Assembly (NCBI GenBank): GCA_964556395.1
Contig: CAZKVR010000001.1
Coordinates: forward strand, 186,001 to 250,000
Direction of reading: 5' to 3'
DNA from: WJKR01 sp964556395
GTDB taxonomy: Archaea > Nanobdellota > Nanobdellia > Woesearchaeales > WJKR01
Length of the DNA stretch: 64,000 nt
Below, one piece after another: positions 6,944-15,197 of the stretch (positions are counted from its first letter, which is position 1; each line of letters begins with the position of its first letter). Made by a program: the position numbers and the translations under genes. The notes under the pieces were generated by a model, which saw nothing but the letters and a program-made list of their open reading frames with translations, had not been told where the DNA came from and ran no database searches.

Positions 6944-7917
6944 CGTGGTCCTCTCTTGATGAGCTCGTTGGTGGACTCGACACTCCTCATAGCGTCAGCC
7001 ATGTCTTTGAGGGGGTCGCCGCCTGCCAGCTTTTTCAGCGGATCGTTCGCGGAGCCGAGGTATGTCCAGCAGTTGGTGTCTTCCAACTCCTCTTCAAGCC
7101 TGTCGAGGCGTCCTTTGATGATGGTGGCGAGCATGCGCTGCCTCGTCCGGGCCTTCGCGACGGTGCAGTCGTACGTATCCGCGTCTTCGGTGAAGATGGC
7201 GCCCCAGAGCATCGGTTCCGTGACGTAATCTCCATCCTCCTCCGTACCGTCGTGCTTGAACGTGACCTCGCCCGTCGGGTACTGGCCGTTGCCTGAAGTG
7301 ATGACCCTGACGTGCGCCTTGTCCTCGATACCGGTAGGCACGTCCAGGTCGTCGTCGGTGGTGATGATGACGTACCGGTCATAGCCGGCTTCCGACACGC
7401 CTTCGAGCTGCGCCTCGGTGAGGAGGTGCTTGTCGAACTCGTCAGGCATCTCTTCGTAGAGCTTCTCCTCGATCGAGGTATCTGTATCGTTGACGAAGAG
7501 GAAGGTCACGCGGTCGCTGGCGAGGTGCGTGATGACCATGACCGGGAACGGTGCGTGCCATGTCTGGGTCCACATCGTCACCTCCTTGCCTTCAACGGTT
7601 GCGGGTACGAAGAGTGCTTGGTGCTTCGTGTCGACCGGCCCCGCCCCTTGTATGTAGTATTGGGAGAGCCCTGGCTCGCAGTCGAACCTGATGTCGGCGT
7701 CGCTCAGCCTGAAGGTCTCTACCGTGTCAGGGTTGCTCGAGATGGCCGTGAACACGTTGTCGACGGTCTTGACGAGCTCCGTCGCCTCTTCCGCGTCGGC
7801 GCGCTTCTCCTGGTTGTTGATGACGGTGAGGAAGAACGCCAGGATGACGGCTCCTATGATGAGGATGAATATCCAGTTGAACTGGAGGCTTATCTGTCCT
7901 CGAGAGTCACATACCAT
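6925..7917 (-). CDS. pilin-like surface protein, class III type
   Basis: A 330-residue protein. SRGQISLQFN precedes a hydrophobic helix (WIFILIIGAVILAFFLTVI); RG-Q is the likely prepilin cleavage site. The remaining 290 residues are acidic and mixed alpha/beta, with a cysteine pair far apart and a strand-rich middle (WHAPFPVMVITHLASDRVTFLFV). No recognised domain. It starts 7 bases after the upstream stop and its 3' end overlaps the next gene, so it belongs to the same operon. Confidence 0.82.
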   Translation of the reverse strand: MVCDSRGQISLQFNWIFILIIGAVILAFFLTVINNQEKRADAEEATELVKTVDNVFTAISSNPDTVETFRLSDADIRFDCEPGLSQYYIQGAGPVDTKHQALFVPATVEGKEVTMWTQTWHAPFPVMVITHLASDRVTFLFVNDTDTSIEEKLYEEMPDEFDKHLLTEAQLEGVSEAGYDRYVIITTDDDLDVPTGIEDKAHVRVITSGNGQYPTGEVTFKHDGTEEDGDYVTEPMLWGAIFTEDADTYDCTVAKARTRQRMLATIIKGRLDRLEEELEDTNCWTYLGSANDPLKKLAGGDPLKDMADAMRSVESTNELIKRGPRCPLIY

Positions 7918-7924
7918 GAGGCGT

Positions 7925-8449
7925 TCACCCGTCGTAGAGGTAGATACCGTTCTTGCCGTACCCTTCCATCCAGAAGGAGAACTGCTTGTTCGTGCTGTTG
8001 ATGCAGAGGAGCTCTTCCCCTGACCCGTCTTCGGGGTTGATAGTCCTTATCCGCTCGTCGAACAGGACGGGTGTGGTGACGCCGTCGTTGCTCTCGTCGA
8101 TGAGGTACACGTTGTACTCGATGCCATCCCGGGTGTTAGCCCATATCATCGGGTAGTCCGTCTCGATGTCGGAGCCGAGGTCGCTCTCCCCGGTCACGTT
8201 CGGCGCGTTGACGAAGCAGAGCTTGTGGAAGTCGCAGGGCGCGTGGAGCACGCTGTTCGTACGGCTCAGGTACCTGACGGAATCGTCGAGGTCGTCCTGC
8301 AGCCTCGTCATGAACTGCTGGTCCGCGACCTCGCATTGCTGGTTGAGCAGCTTGTCGATCATCTGGTATCCGAAGAGTATGAGGAATCCTATGACTAGTA
8401 TGGCCATGATGTAGATGAAAACCTGCTTCACTTGCCCTTTCCGTCCCAT
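7925..8449 (-). CDS. pilin-like surface protein, class III type
   Basis: A 174-residue protein. MGRKGQVKQ followed by VFIYIMAILVIGFLILFGY is the clearest class III signal in the cluster, with cleavage expected between G5 and Q6. Further on are APCDFHKLCFVN, a sequon (NVTG) and a C-terminal beta-rich end (FSFWMEGYGKNGIYLY). The first base of its ATG is also the last base of the giant upstream gene's stop region, so the two are directly coupled. Probably a minor pilin-like subunit. Confidence 0.82.
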   Translation of the reverse strand: MGRKGQVKQVFIYIMAILVIGFLILFGYQMIDKLLNQQCEVADQQFMTRLQDDLDDSVRYLSRTNSVLHAPCDFHKLCFVNAPNVTGESDLGSDIETDYPMIWANTRDGIEYNVYLIDESNDGVTTPVLFDERIRTINPEDGSGEELLCINSTNKQFSFWMEGYGKNGIYLYDG

Positions 8450-11400
8450 TACTTGCCCTCCTTGAGCGCTTCGAGGTCGTCGAGTATCTTCGTCTTCTGG
8501 TTCTCCGTGAGCTTGTCCGCTTCGGCGAGCTTGTGGACTGCCTGGTGGGCGACGTGGTGTTCCAGCTTGCCCTTGCTGATGAGCTCCTTGAAGACGGGCG
8601 TGATCGTCGTGGGCTTGACGTCGCGCTTCTGGGCGTTCTCGAACAGCCTGGCGATCGCGTCCGACGTCGCGCCTTTCCTCAACGTGGTCTGTATCCGGTT
8701 GTGAGACGAGCCCGAGAGTTCCGAGAGCTCCTTGAATATCTCCTTGTTCGTCCTCGTCGTCGCGAGCGACGCTTGGGGTTTCTGCTTTGAGAGGGTGGAG
8801 AGCTCGTCGAACACGTCTTTACCCGCAGGCTTCTTCGGGGCCTGCTTCTTGGTAGCGGGTTGTTCGGCTGCCGGTTCGGGCTTGGAGGCCTTCCCCGGAC
8901 CCGCCGCTTCGGCAGGAGCTTTTCCAGACTCTTCACCGGAGGCTTCCTTCCCGTCAGAAGACCCCTTCTCGGAGAGCTCGTCGTTCTTGAAGCTGGACAG
9001 CAATGAGCGGCGCTGCTTCTCCTTCTCCCTCTGCGCTCTCCGACGGGCCTCTTCCTGCATGCGGCGCTTGCGTCGTTCCTCCTCGAGCCTCGCCGCCTTC
9101 GCCGCAGGGTCTTCCTGCGGTTGTTGTGGTTGCTGGGGTGAGGGTTGCTGTGATTGTGCAGGCGTGGGCGGCGGGTTGATGAACGTGGTGTACGCGAGGT
9201 AGCCTCCGCCTCCGAGCATGAAGACGAGCCCTGCGATGAGGAACACGAGGCCGAGGGTGTGGTCTTCTTCGGGCGGGGTGGACGGCGGGCGGGTGTAGTT
9301 GTCGTCCTGGCCTTCCGAACCATCTTCGGGTTCGGGGCTGACGTCGATGCACTCGTAGTCTTCGCACTCCTCGTCCGGGCCGCAATCGTCGTCGCTCAGG
9401 CACTCCGGCTCGGTGCCTTGGCACGTGCTGGTGTCGAAGTGGCAGTTGCGGCAGGTCGGCATGCCGCCGGTGAACGTGTCTGCGATGTCCTCGCACGTCT
9501 CGACGTCGCCCCAGTTGAGGCCGTCGCAGCTCTCACCTTGGTCTATCTCGCCGTCGCCGCAGTAGCCGCTGTAGCAGCCGCTCGTGTCGACCTCGCAGTC
9601 TGTGCAGGAGAGCTCCCCGCTGGTGAGTCCGAAGTCCTCGCACGTCAAGCCGGCGAGGTTGTCGCCGTCGCAGGTCTCGCCCGACCCGATGATGCCGTCG
9701 CCGCAGTAACCGTCTTCCAACCCTTCACATGTGGAGGTGTCTGCCTTGCAGTTGTCGCAGGAGAGCTCCCCGTTGGTGAGTCCGAAGTCCTCGCACGTCA
9801 AGCCGGCGAGGTTGTCGCCGTCGCAGTCCTCTCCAGGGTCTATGGTGCCGTCGCCGCAATAGCCGGTCTGGTCTTGTTGGCAGTCGCCGGTGTCGATGCG
9901 GCAGTGCTCGCACGAGGTGGTGCCTCCCGTGAAGCCGAGCTCTTCGCATGTGAGGCCGCTCTGGCCGTCGCACTCCTCTCCGGGTTCGACGTAGCCGTTG
10001 CCGCAGCTCGAGCTGCAGCTCTGCGGGCAGACGCCGCCGCAGTCGACGCCTTCCTCGTCAGGGTCTTGCTTGCCGTTGTTGCACGTGTCGCACGAGGCCG
10101 GGCAGGGGCCTCCGCAGTCGACGCCTTCCTCTTCAGGGTCTCGGAGGCCGTTGCTGCAGTGCGCTATGATGGTGAAGCTCTCGCTGGCGGTGTCGTCGTT
10201 GCCGGCCTGGTCGTACACCTTGGCGCAGGCGGTGCCGCTGGTTTCCAGCGTGATGGGTCGTTGCGTGTACGGGTATGACTGGTAGCTGTCGTTGCAGTCT
10301 TGGAGCGCGTGTTGGAAGTCGTAGTATTCGGTGCAGCCCGTGCCGTCGTCCTGGCATTCGACGTATGCGTCGACTCCTCCGTAGACGTCTTCTACGTTGA
10401 GGATTGCTGTCGGGTCTTCGAAGTCGCAGTCAGGGTGTGATTCGTCCTCTGCCTGGACGCTCTTCGAGAGTATAGAGCTTTTCCGTCCGAACTCGTCGAT
10501 GGCTTGTGCTTGCCAGGTGTAGGTCTCGCCGGCGGTGAGGGTGAATGTTTCGGTGGCTGTGGCCGTGCCTGTTGCTGGTAGTAGTGTCCAGTCGGTGAGC
10601 GCTTCTCCTCGCGCGTCGGTGATGGTGTAGTTGTACGCGTCCAGTCCTATGATGGTGGCGTTGCTGACGAGCTTGGCTTCGAGTTCTGTCAGGCTGCAGG
10701 TCTGGTCTTGCGCTATGATGTCGAGCATTTTTGGCCCTGTGGAGTCGACGGCTAGTTTCTTGGTCGTGCTCGCCGCGTAGGGTCCTGAGACCGCTTCGCA
10801 GGCTATGGAGAGCGTGTAGGTCCCGTCGTCTCTGAAGCCGTGTGATTGTACGTGGCTGGTGCCGCCCGTGGTGTGGAACTTCTTCGGGGGGTGGTCTGGG
10901 TTGAACGTGTAGGTGCACTCAGCTTCGAGGTCGGTGGTGGCGTTGAGCGTGACTGATCGGGTGTCGTGCTTTGCGGGGGTGTGGATGGTGATGCCTACCT
11001 CGTTGGTCGGGGCTACTGTGAGGTCGACGTCCCTCGTGGCTTGGGTTCCTGCGAGGTTGACGCACGTCACCTTGTAGGGGGCTGTGTAGCTCGTCTCTCC
11101 TTCCGCTGGTGGTGTGAAGTAGCCGAGGTGTTTCTCGTGGTCGGGCTTGTATTGTGTCCGGTCTTCAATGTCGGGGTTTGGGCTGAAGCTCTCCGACTCG
11201 CCGGTGTCGTCTCGTTCGTACCGGCACCACACGTCGTCGTCGCTCTCGGCGTACAGGGTTGATTGTAGGTTTCCGGGTTCCCTGACAGGGTTGGGTCGTG
11301 CGCGGGCGTTGAGGCTCGGTGCGGTCTTGTCGTAGCCGAGCCGGTCGACGGTGTAGTGGTAGCGGTCGTTCTCGGTGCAGATGACCGCCATTGCTTGCGT

Positions 11401-14400
11401 GCACTCGTCTTCGCCTTGGCAGGCGGTGGCGCCCGCTTCTGTGATGCTGAAGTTTTCTATGACGTGGCGGGAGCCTCCTGTCCGGTCGAATGCTATGGGT
11501 AGTTGTCCGTACCATTCGCTGAGCGTGGAGGGGTGGTTCGGGTTGAGGAATCCTATCTTGCACTCGGCCGCCCTGCTCGTCGTGTAGGCGAGCCTGTAGG
11601 TCTCCTCGGCGCCGATGCCGAAGCTTGGCTCTTCCGCTTCTATGTCGAGGCTGACGGTGATGTCGAGCGGTTGTCCTGGCGTGTAGGTGTTGCCGGCCTC
11701 GTCCTTGACGCGCCAGCAGAGCCGTTGGTCTTGTGTGATGGTGACGGGCTCGTCGTACGCGTCGCCTGTCATGCCGGGGCTGCTGCTCTGGTACTGGGCG
11801 TCGTCGCACGTCTGTCCTTGGTTGATGAGGGCGTACTCGTAGGAGTCGGCGCACCCGCTCTCGTCATCGGTGCAGTGGATGGTGATGTCCGCGCCGCTCG
11901 ACGTGTCTTGGCGTTCGGGCCAGCCTGTCGGGGCGGTCTCGTCGCATCGGATGTCGTTCTCGTCCGTCGCTTCGATGGTGGCTTCTTTTGACCATGCTCC
12001 TTGGTTGCCGGCGTCGTCGACCGCCCTGGCTTTGACTTGGTAGGTGTCTCCTTGTTGGAGCGGCGTGCTGAGGGGTAGTTCTATCCGTTCCTGGCTGGTC
12101 GTGCGCGTCTCGGTCTCGCCTCCCGCTGTGAGTTCGTACTCGTAGTGGTGGATGCCGGTGCCGTCTCCGTCGCTGGATTGCATCCTGATGCTGGGTGCTT
12201 CGTCGAGGCCGCAGGTGGCTCCGACGGCGGTGATGTTCGTCCTGGTCGGGGGTTTCGTGTCGACCCGGATGGATTTCTCGGCCGATCCTGAGAGTTGTGC
12301 GCTCGTGGTCGATTGGCAGTTGATGACGAGCCGGTAGGGGTTTTTCCGGTCTTCGAGCCTGGTGTTCGTCTCGTGGTGGTGGTTCTCGTCGGTCGCTCGG
12401 AGTGTTTGGGCTTCGGCGCCGTCGATGCTGTAGGTGCACTCTGCTTGGAGGACTGTGGTGGCGTTGATGCGGACGTTGTTGGTCGAGACCTGGTTTGGCG
12501 TGTGGATGGTGACTGCGAGGCCGTTGGGCGGGTCGACGATGACGTCTTCCGTGGCTCTCGCCTCCCTGCCTGCCAGGTTGGTGCACGTGACGTCGTAGAG
12601 GTAGGTGGTGTAGGCGCCGGTGTAGAGGAAGTAGGCGTCGTCTTCGGGTATCCGGGTCTGGTAGCTCGTCTGGTACTGGTCTCGGTCGTCCAGGTCTGTG
12701 TGGCTGTTGCTGTCCGGGTCGTTGAAGTTGTACCTGTACGGGACTGGCGTCATGCCTGGAAGGGGGTAGGGGTTGCTCGCTGGCTGGAGGTAGGTGCAGA
12801 GGGCTGGCTCGTCGGTCTCGATGGTGAGGGTGGCGTGGTCGTGGTCTGGTTCGACGAGGGGGTTGGGTTCTGCTGTGATGGTGATGTTAGGCCCGGTGGT
12901 GTCGTAGCCGAGGCTGTACGTTTCGGAGCCGTAGAGCTCCCCGTCGTTTGACGTGCAGGTGACGAGCCAGTCGACTGTCCTTGACTCTGCGCCTGTGCTG
13001 AGCTCGTCGAAGCCCGTGACGGTGTGGGTGGTGCCGCCGGTGGTGTCGAACTCCCTGTCGTCGGGGATGCTGTTGTAGAGTTGTTGGTCGTTCCGGTCGT
13101 CGTACTGGTCTAGGTGTTCTGCGTGCTTGCACGTGGCTTCTTGGGCTGTGCTGACGCTGAAGGCGAATTCCTTGTCTGGGCTGATGCCGAACTGCGGCTC
13201 TTCGAGGGTGATGCCGAGGTCTCCGGTGAGTGAGGTGTCTCCGAACCCTTGGTTGGGCGGTTGGGCTTGGTCTTCCACGTACCAGCACAGCTTGGCGTTC
13301 TCTCGTAGGGTGAATGGTTGGCCGACGGTGCGGGTCGTGCCGGTGTAGGCTGTCGTGTTCGCCGTGTCGCAGTCTTCCGTGGGAGAGAGGGTGTAGGTTT
13401 TTGCCTGGTCGTTCTCAGCGCACCCGCTGCCTGCGTCTTCGCATCGTATCGTCACGTTGATGCCTTCTCCCGCTTCGGCTGGTTCGGTGTCAGCCCATGT
13501 TTCAGGGGGTGTGCGGTCGCAGTGCGGGTCTTCTGGTGTCGTGTAGGTGGCAGTCCTGGTCTTCTCCGGGCCTTCGTTGCCGGCCTTGTCGACTGCTTTC
13601 GCGGTGATGGTGATCTCGCTGCCTTCCTCTTGGATGATAGCGACGCTGACGCCGTCGTCGGCCTCGCCTTCGTCGAGCGTATCTCCTTGCTGTTCGATGG
13701 TGTAGTTGTAGTGGTCGATGCCTGAGCCGTCCTCGTTGTCTTCCGCTTCGAACGTGGCGTCTAGGGCGTCACCCCCGCAGATGTAGTCGTCCGTGGTGAT
13801 GTTGACGTCTCCCGGGGGTTGGTCGTCGATCGTGAGCGTGTATGTTTCGGTGGTGGATGGGCGTGTGACGTGGTCGCACGTCACGGTGTAGTCGTGGGTC
13901 CCTGCCGTGACAGGGAGTGTTTCTGAGTGCGTGGTTCCTTCTCGTTCCAGGTCGTGTTCTTCGTCGTCGAGTGTGAGGGTGCAGTTCACTGATCGCCAGT
14001 TGGTCTCGAACTCGAAGTCGATGTTCTTTTCTGACGCGTAGCGCGGCGGTTGGCTCTTGGTGATGGTGATGCCGGCGTCGTATTCTATCGTGACGGGGGT
14101 CGTCGTCGTGGTTGTGAAGCCTGCGATGTTCTCGCATGTCGTGTCGAACTCGTACTCGTAGGGAGGGTTTTGAGGGGGTGGTTCTTGCTTGAGCATGTTG
14201 AAGTCGAGCGTCGTCAGGATGTTCGTGGTGTAGTCGTGGATGTCTCTGACCGTGGCTGGCGGGAAGTCGAGCTGGTAGCGCTCGTCATCTGAGGGATAGG
14301 TCGTCGTGGTGTGGTTGCAGACCGTTTGGTCGTCGGTGGTGACGTTGAGGGTGCTCTCGACGTGGTTGGGGTCGTCGATGGTGGAAGGTTGTGCTCGTGC

Positions 14401-15174
14401 TGTGATGTCCGGCGGTGTGGTGTCGTAGCCGGTGCTGACGACTCCCCGGGTGTAGTTGCCGGTGACTTCCTTGCAGACGATGAGGACTGGGTAGAGGGTT
14501 CCTTCCTGGTATCCTGACGGTTGGCGGTCGAAGTCCTCGTTGTAGAAGGTCTTGTTGTCAGGGCCGTGGTTTTCGAAATCCGCTTCTGATCCGAGGAAGT
14601 TGTACAGGCTCTCCGGTTCGAGGTTGCCGTCGTCTATCACGCCTGCGAGGGCCCACTTGCAGTTCTCCGCCGGGATGTCCGGCAGTCGTATGGAGAGGTT
14701 GAAGGGTGGCGTGTGGTTCGCGACGCCGAACGTGGTGTTTTCCAGGTGGTGGTTGACGGGCTTATCCAGGTATATGGGTTGTTCTTGGGTCTCGACCGTG
14801 AAGAGGATGTTGATTGTGACGATGTTGTTGTCAGCGTCTTCGGCTTCGGCGGTGAAGCGGTAGTCTTCTGAGATGAGGTATTTGTCATCTGGGAGCGTGA
14901 ATTCGTAGTTGCGTTGGTCATCAGTATGTTGTTCTAGGTTTGGGAGTGTTGAGATGTCGTATCCTTCCTTGTCGTAGGCGAGGTTGTAGCTCGTGACGTC
15001 GACCGGTTCTTCTCCGAAGCCGACCTTGATCGTGGGTTGGGCGTTCGGGAAGGGTTCTTCGAGCTCGTAGGTGATGACCTCCGAGTCGGCGTAGCTGTCC
15101 CCTTCTTGTCCGCTTACAACTAGTGCTAGGGCGACGAGTAGGATGAGTATACCTGCGGCTCTGGTTGCTGACAT
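8449..15174 (-). CDS. giant membrane-spanning surface protein (2241 aa)
   Basis: Start at ATG 15174 (GAGG eight bases before it), giving a signal peptide of about 22 residues; the frame is open to 15246 but that part overlaps the upstream gene. Residues about 25-1670 are Ig/PKD-like beta repeats in three super-repeats of roughly 510-520 residues, marked by YD-T/K-T-x-P strands and paired cysteines. Residues about 1671-1925 hold cysteine-rich repeats (DPEEEGVDCGG; CGDGxIDPGExCDG; LTCEDFG). A helix at about 1974-1998 (LGLVFLIAGLVFMLGGGGY) is followed by about 243 cytosolic residues: proline/glutamine-rich linker, a KR/E-rich coiled-coil-like stretch, two F-x-E-L-S motifs and a helical C-terminus. 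A type I surface protein that could link an external structure to the cytoplasm. Confidence 0.85.
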   Translation of the reverse strand: MSATRAAGILILLVALALVVSGQEGDSYADSEVITYELEEPFPNAQPTIKVGFGEEPVDVTSYNLAYDKEGYDISTLPNLEQHTDDQRNYEFTLPDDKYLISEDYRFTAEAEDADNNIVTINILFTVETQEQPIYLDKPVNHHLENTTFGVANHTPPFNLSIRLPDIPAENCKWALAGVIDDGNLEPESLYNFLGSEADFENHGPDNKTFYNEDFDRQPSGYQEGTLYPVLIVCKEVTGNYTRGVVSTGYDTTPPDITARAQPSTIDDPNHVESTLNVTTDDQTVCNHTTTTYPSDDERYQLDFPPATVRDIHDYTTNILTTLDFNMLKQEPPPQNPPYEYEFDTTCENIAGFTTTTTTPVTIEYDAGITITKSQPPRYASEKNIDFEFETNWRSVNCTLTLDDEEHDLEREGTTHSETLPVTAGTHDYTVTCDHVTRPSTTETYTLTIDDQPPGDVNITTDDYICGGDALDATFEAEDNEDGSGIDHYNYTIEQQGDTLDEGEADDGVSVAIIQEEGSEITITAKAVDKAGNEGPEKTRTATYTTPEDPHCDRTPPETWADTEPAEAGEGINVTIRCEDAGSGCAENDQAKTYTLSPTEDCDTANTTAYTGTTRTVGQPFTLRENAKLCWYVEDQAQPPNQGFGDTSLTGDLGITLEEPQFGISPDKEFAFSVSTAQEATCKHAEHLDQYDDRNDQQLYNSIPDDREFDTTGGTTHTVTGFDELSTGAESRTVDWLVTCTSNDGELYGSETYSLGYDTTGPNITITAEPNPLVEPDHDHATLTIETDEPALCTYLQPASNPYPLPGMTPVPYRYNFNDPDSNSHTDLDDRDQYQTSYQTRIPEDDAYFLYTGAYTTYLYDVTCTNLAGREARATEDVIVDPPNGLAVTIHTPNQVSTNNVRINATTVLQAECTYSIDGAEAQTLRATDENHHHETNTRLEDRKNPYRLVINCQSTTSAQLSGSAEKSIRVDTKPPTRTNITAVGATCGLDEAPSIRMQSSDGDGTGIHHYEYELTAGGETETRTTSQERIELPLSTPLQQGDTYQVKARAVDDAGNQGAWSKEATIEATDENDIRCDETAPTGWPERQDTSSGADITIHCTDDESGCADSYEYALINQGQTCDDAQYQSSSPGMTGDAYDEPVTITQDQRLCWRVKDEAGNTYTPGQPLDITVSLDIEAEEPSFGIGAEETYRLAYTTSRAAECKIGFLNPNHPSTLSEWYGQLPIAFDRTGGSRHVIENFSITEAGATACQGEDECTQAMAVICTENDRYHYTVDRLGYDKTAPSLNARARPNPVREPGNLQSTLYAESDDDVWCRYERDDTGESESFSPNPDIEDRTQYKPDHEKHLGYFTPPAEGETSYTAPYKVTCVNLAGTQATRDVDLTVAPTNEVGITIHTPAKHDTRSVTLNATTDLEAECTYTFNPDHPPKKFHTTGGTSHVQSHGFRDDGTYTLSIACEAVSGPYAASTTKKLAVDSTGPKMLDIIAQDQTCSLTELEAKLVSNATIIGLDAYNYTITDARGEALTDWTLLPATGTATATETFTLTAGETYTWQAQAIDEFGRKSSILSKSVQAEDESHPDCDFEDPTAILNVEDVYGGVDAYVECQDDGTGCTEYYDFQHALQDCNDSYQSYPYTQRPITLETSGTACAKVYDQAGNDDTASESFTIIAHCSNGLRDPEEEGVDCGGPCPASCDTCNNGKQDPDEEGVDCGGVCPQSCSSSCGNGYVEPGEECDGQSGLTCEELGFTGGTTSCEHCRIDTGDCQQDQTGYCGDGTIDPGEDCDGDNLAGLTCEDFGLTNGELSCDNCKADTSTCEGLEDGYCGDGIIGSGETCDGDNLAGLTCEDFGLTSGELSCTDCEVDTSGCYSGYCGDGEIDQGESCDGLNWGDVETCEDIADTFTGGMPTCRNCHFDTSTCQGTEPECLSDDDCGPDEECEDYECIDVSPEPEDGSEGQDDNYTRPPSTPPEEDHTLGLVFLIAGLVFMLGGGGYLAYTTFINPPPTPAQSQQPSPQQPQQPQEDPAAKAARLEEERRKRRMQEEARRRAQREKEKQRRSLLSSFKNDELSEKGSSDGKEASGEESGKAPAEAAGPGKASKPEPAAEQPATKKQAPKKPAGKDVFDELSTLSKQKPQASLATTRTNKEIFKELSELSGSSHNRIQTTLRKGATSDAIARLFENAQKRDVKPTTITPVFKELISKGKLEHHVAHQAVHKLAEADKLTENQKTKILDDLEALKEGK
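9604..9826. repeat. 70-bp near-identical direct repeat inside the giant gene
   Basis: Bases 9604-9673 and 9757-9826 are the same except for one base (9620 C, 9773 T), offset 153 bases or 51 codons. They encode successive copies of the CDGDNLAGLTCEDFG cysteine module. The near identity, including silent positions, points to recent duplication or ongoing gene conversion. Confidence 0.85.
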
Positions 15175-15197
15175 GATTGCCTCTTTTTTGTCATGGT

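Noticed and set aside
9154..10278. Long plus-strand frame of 374 codons
   Set aside because: It is antisense to the cysteine-rich repeats of the 2241-aa gene; its valine/alanine-rich product is what the reverse of those GC-rich codons gives, and it has no homology or start signals.
8449..15174. Repeats considered as a CRISPR array or mobile element
   Set aside because: The repeats are in frame, encode protein modules and vary in length; there are no spacers or terminal inverted repeats.
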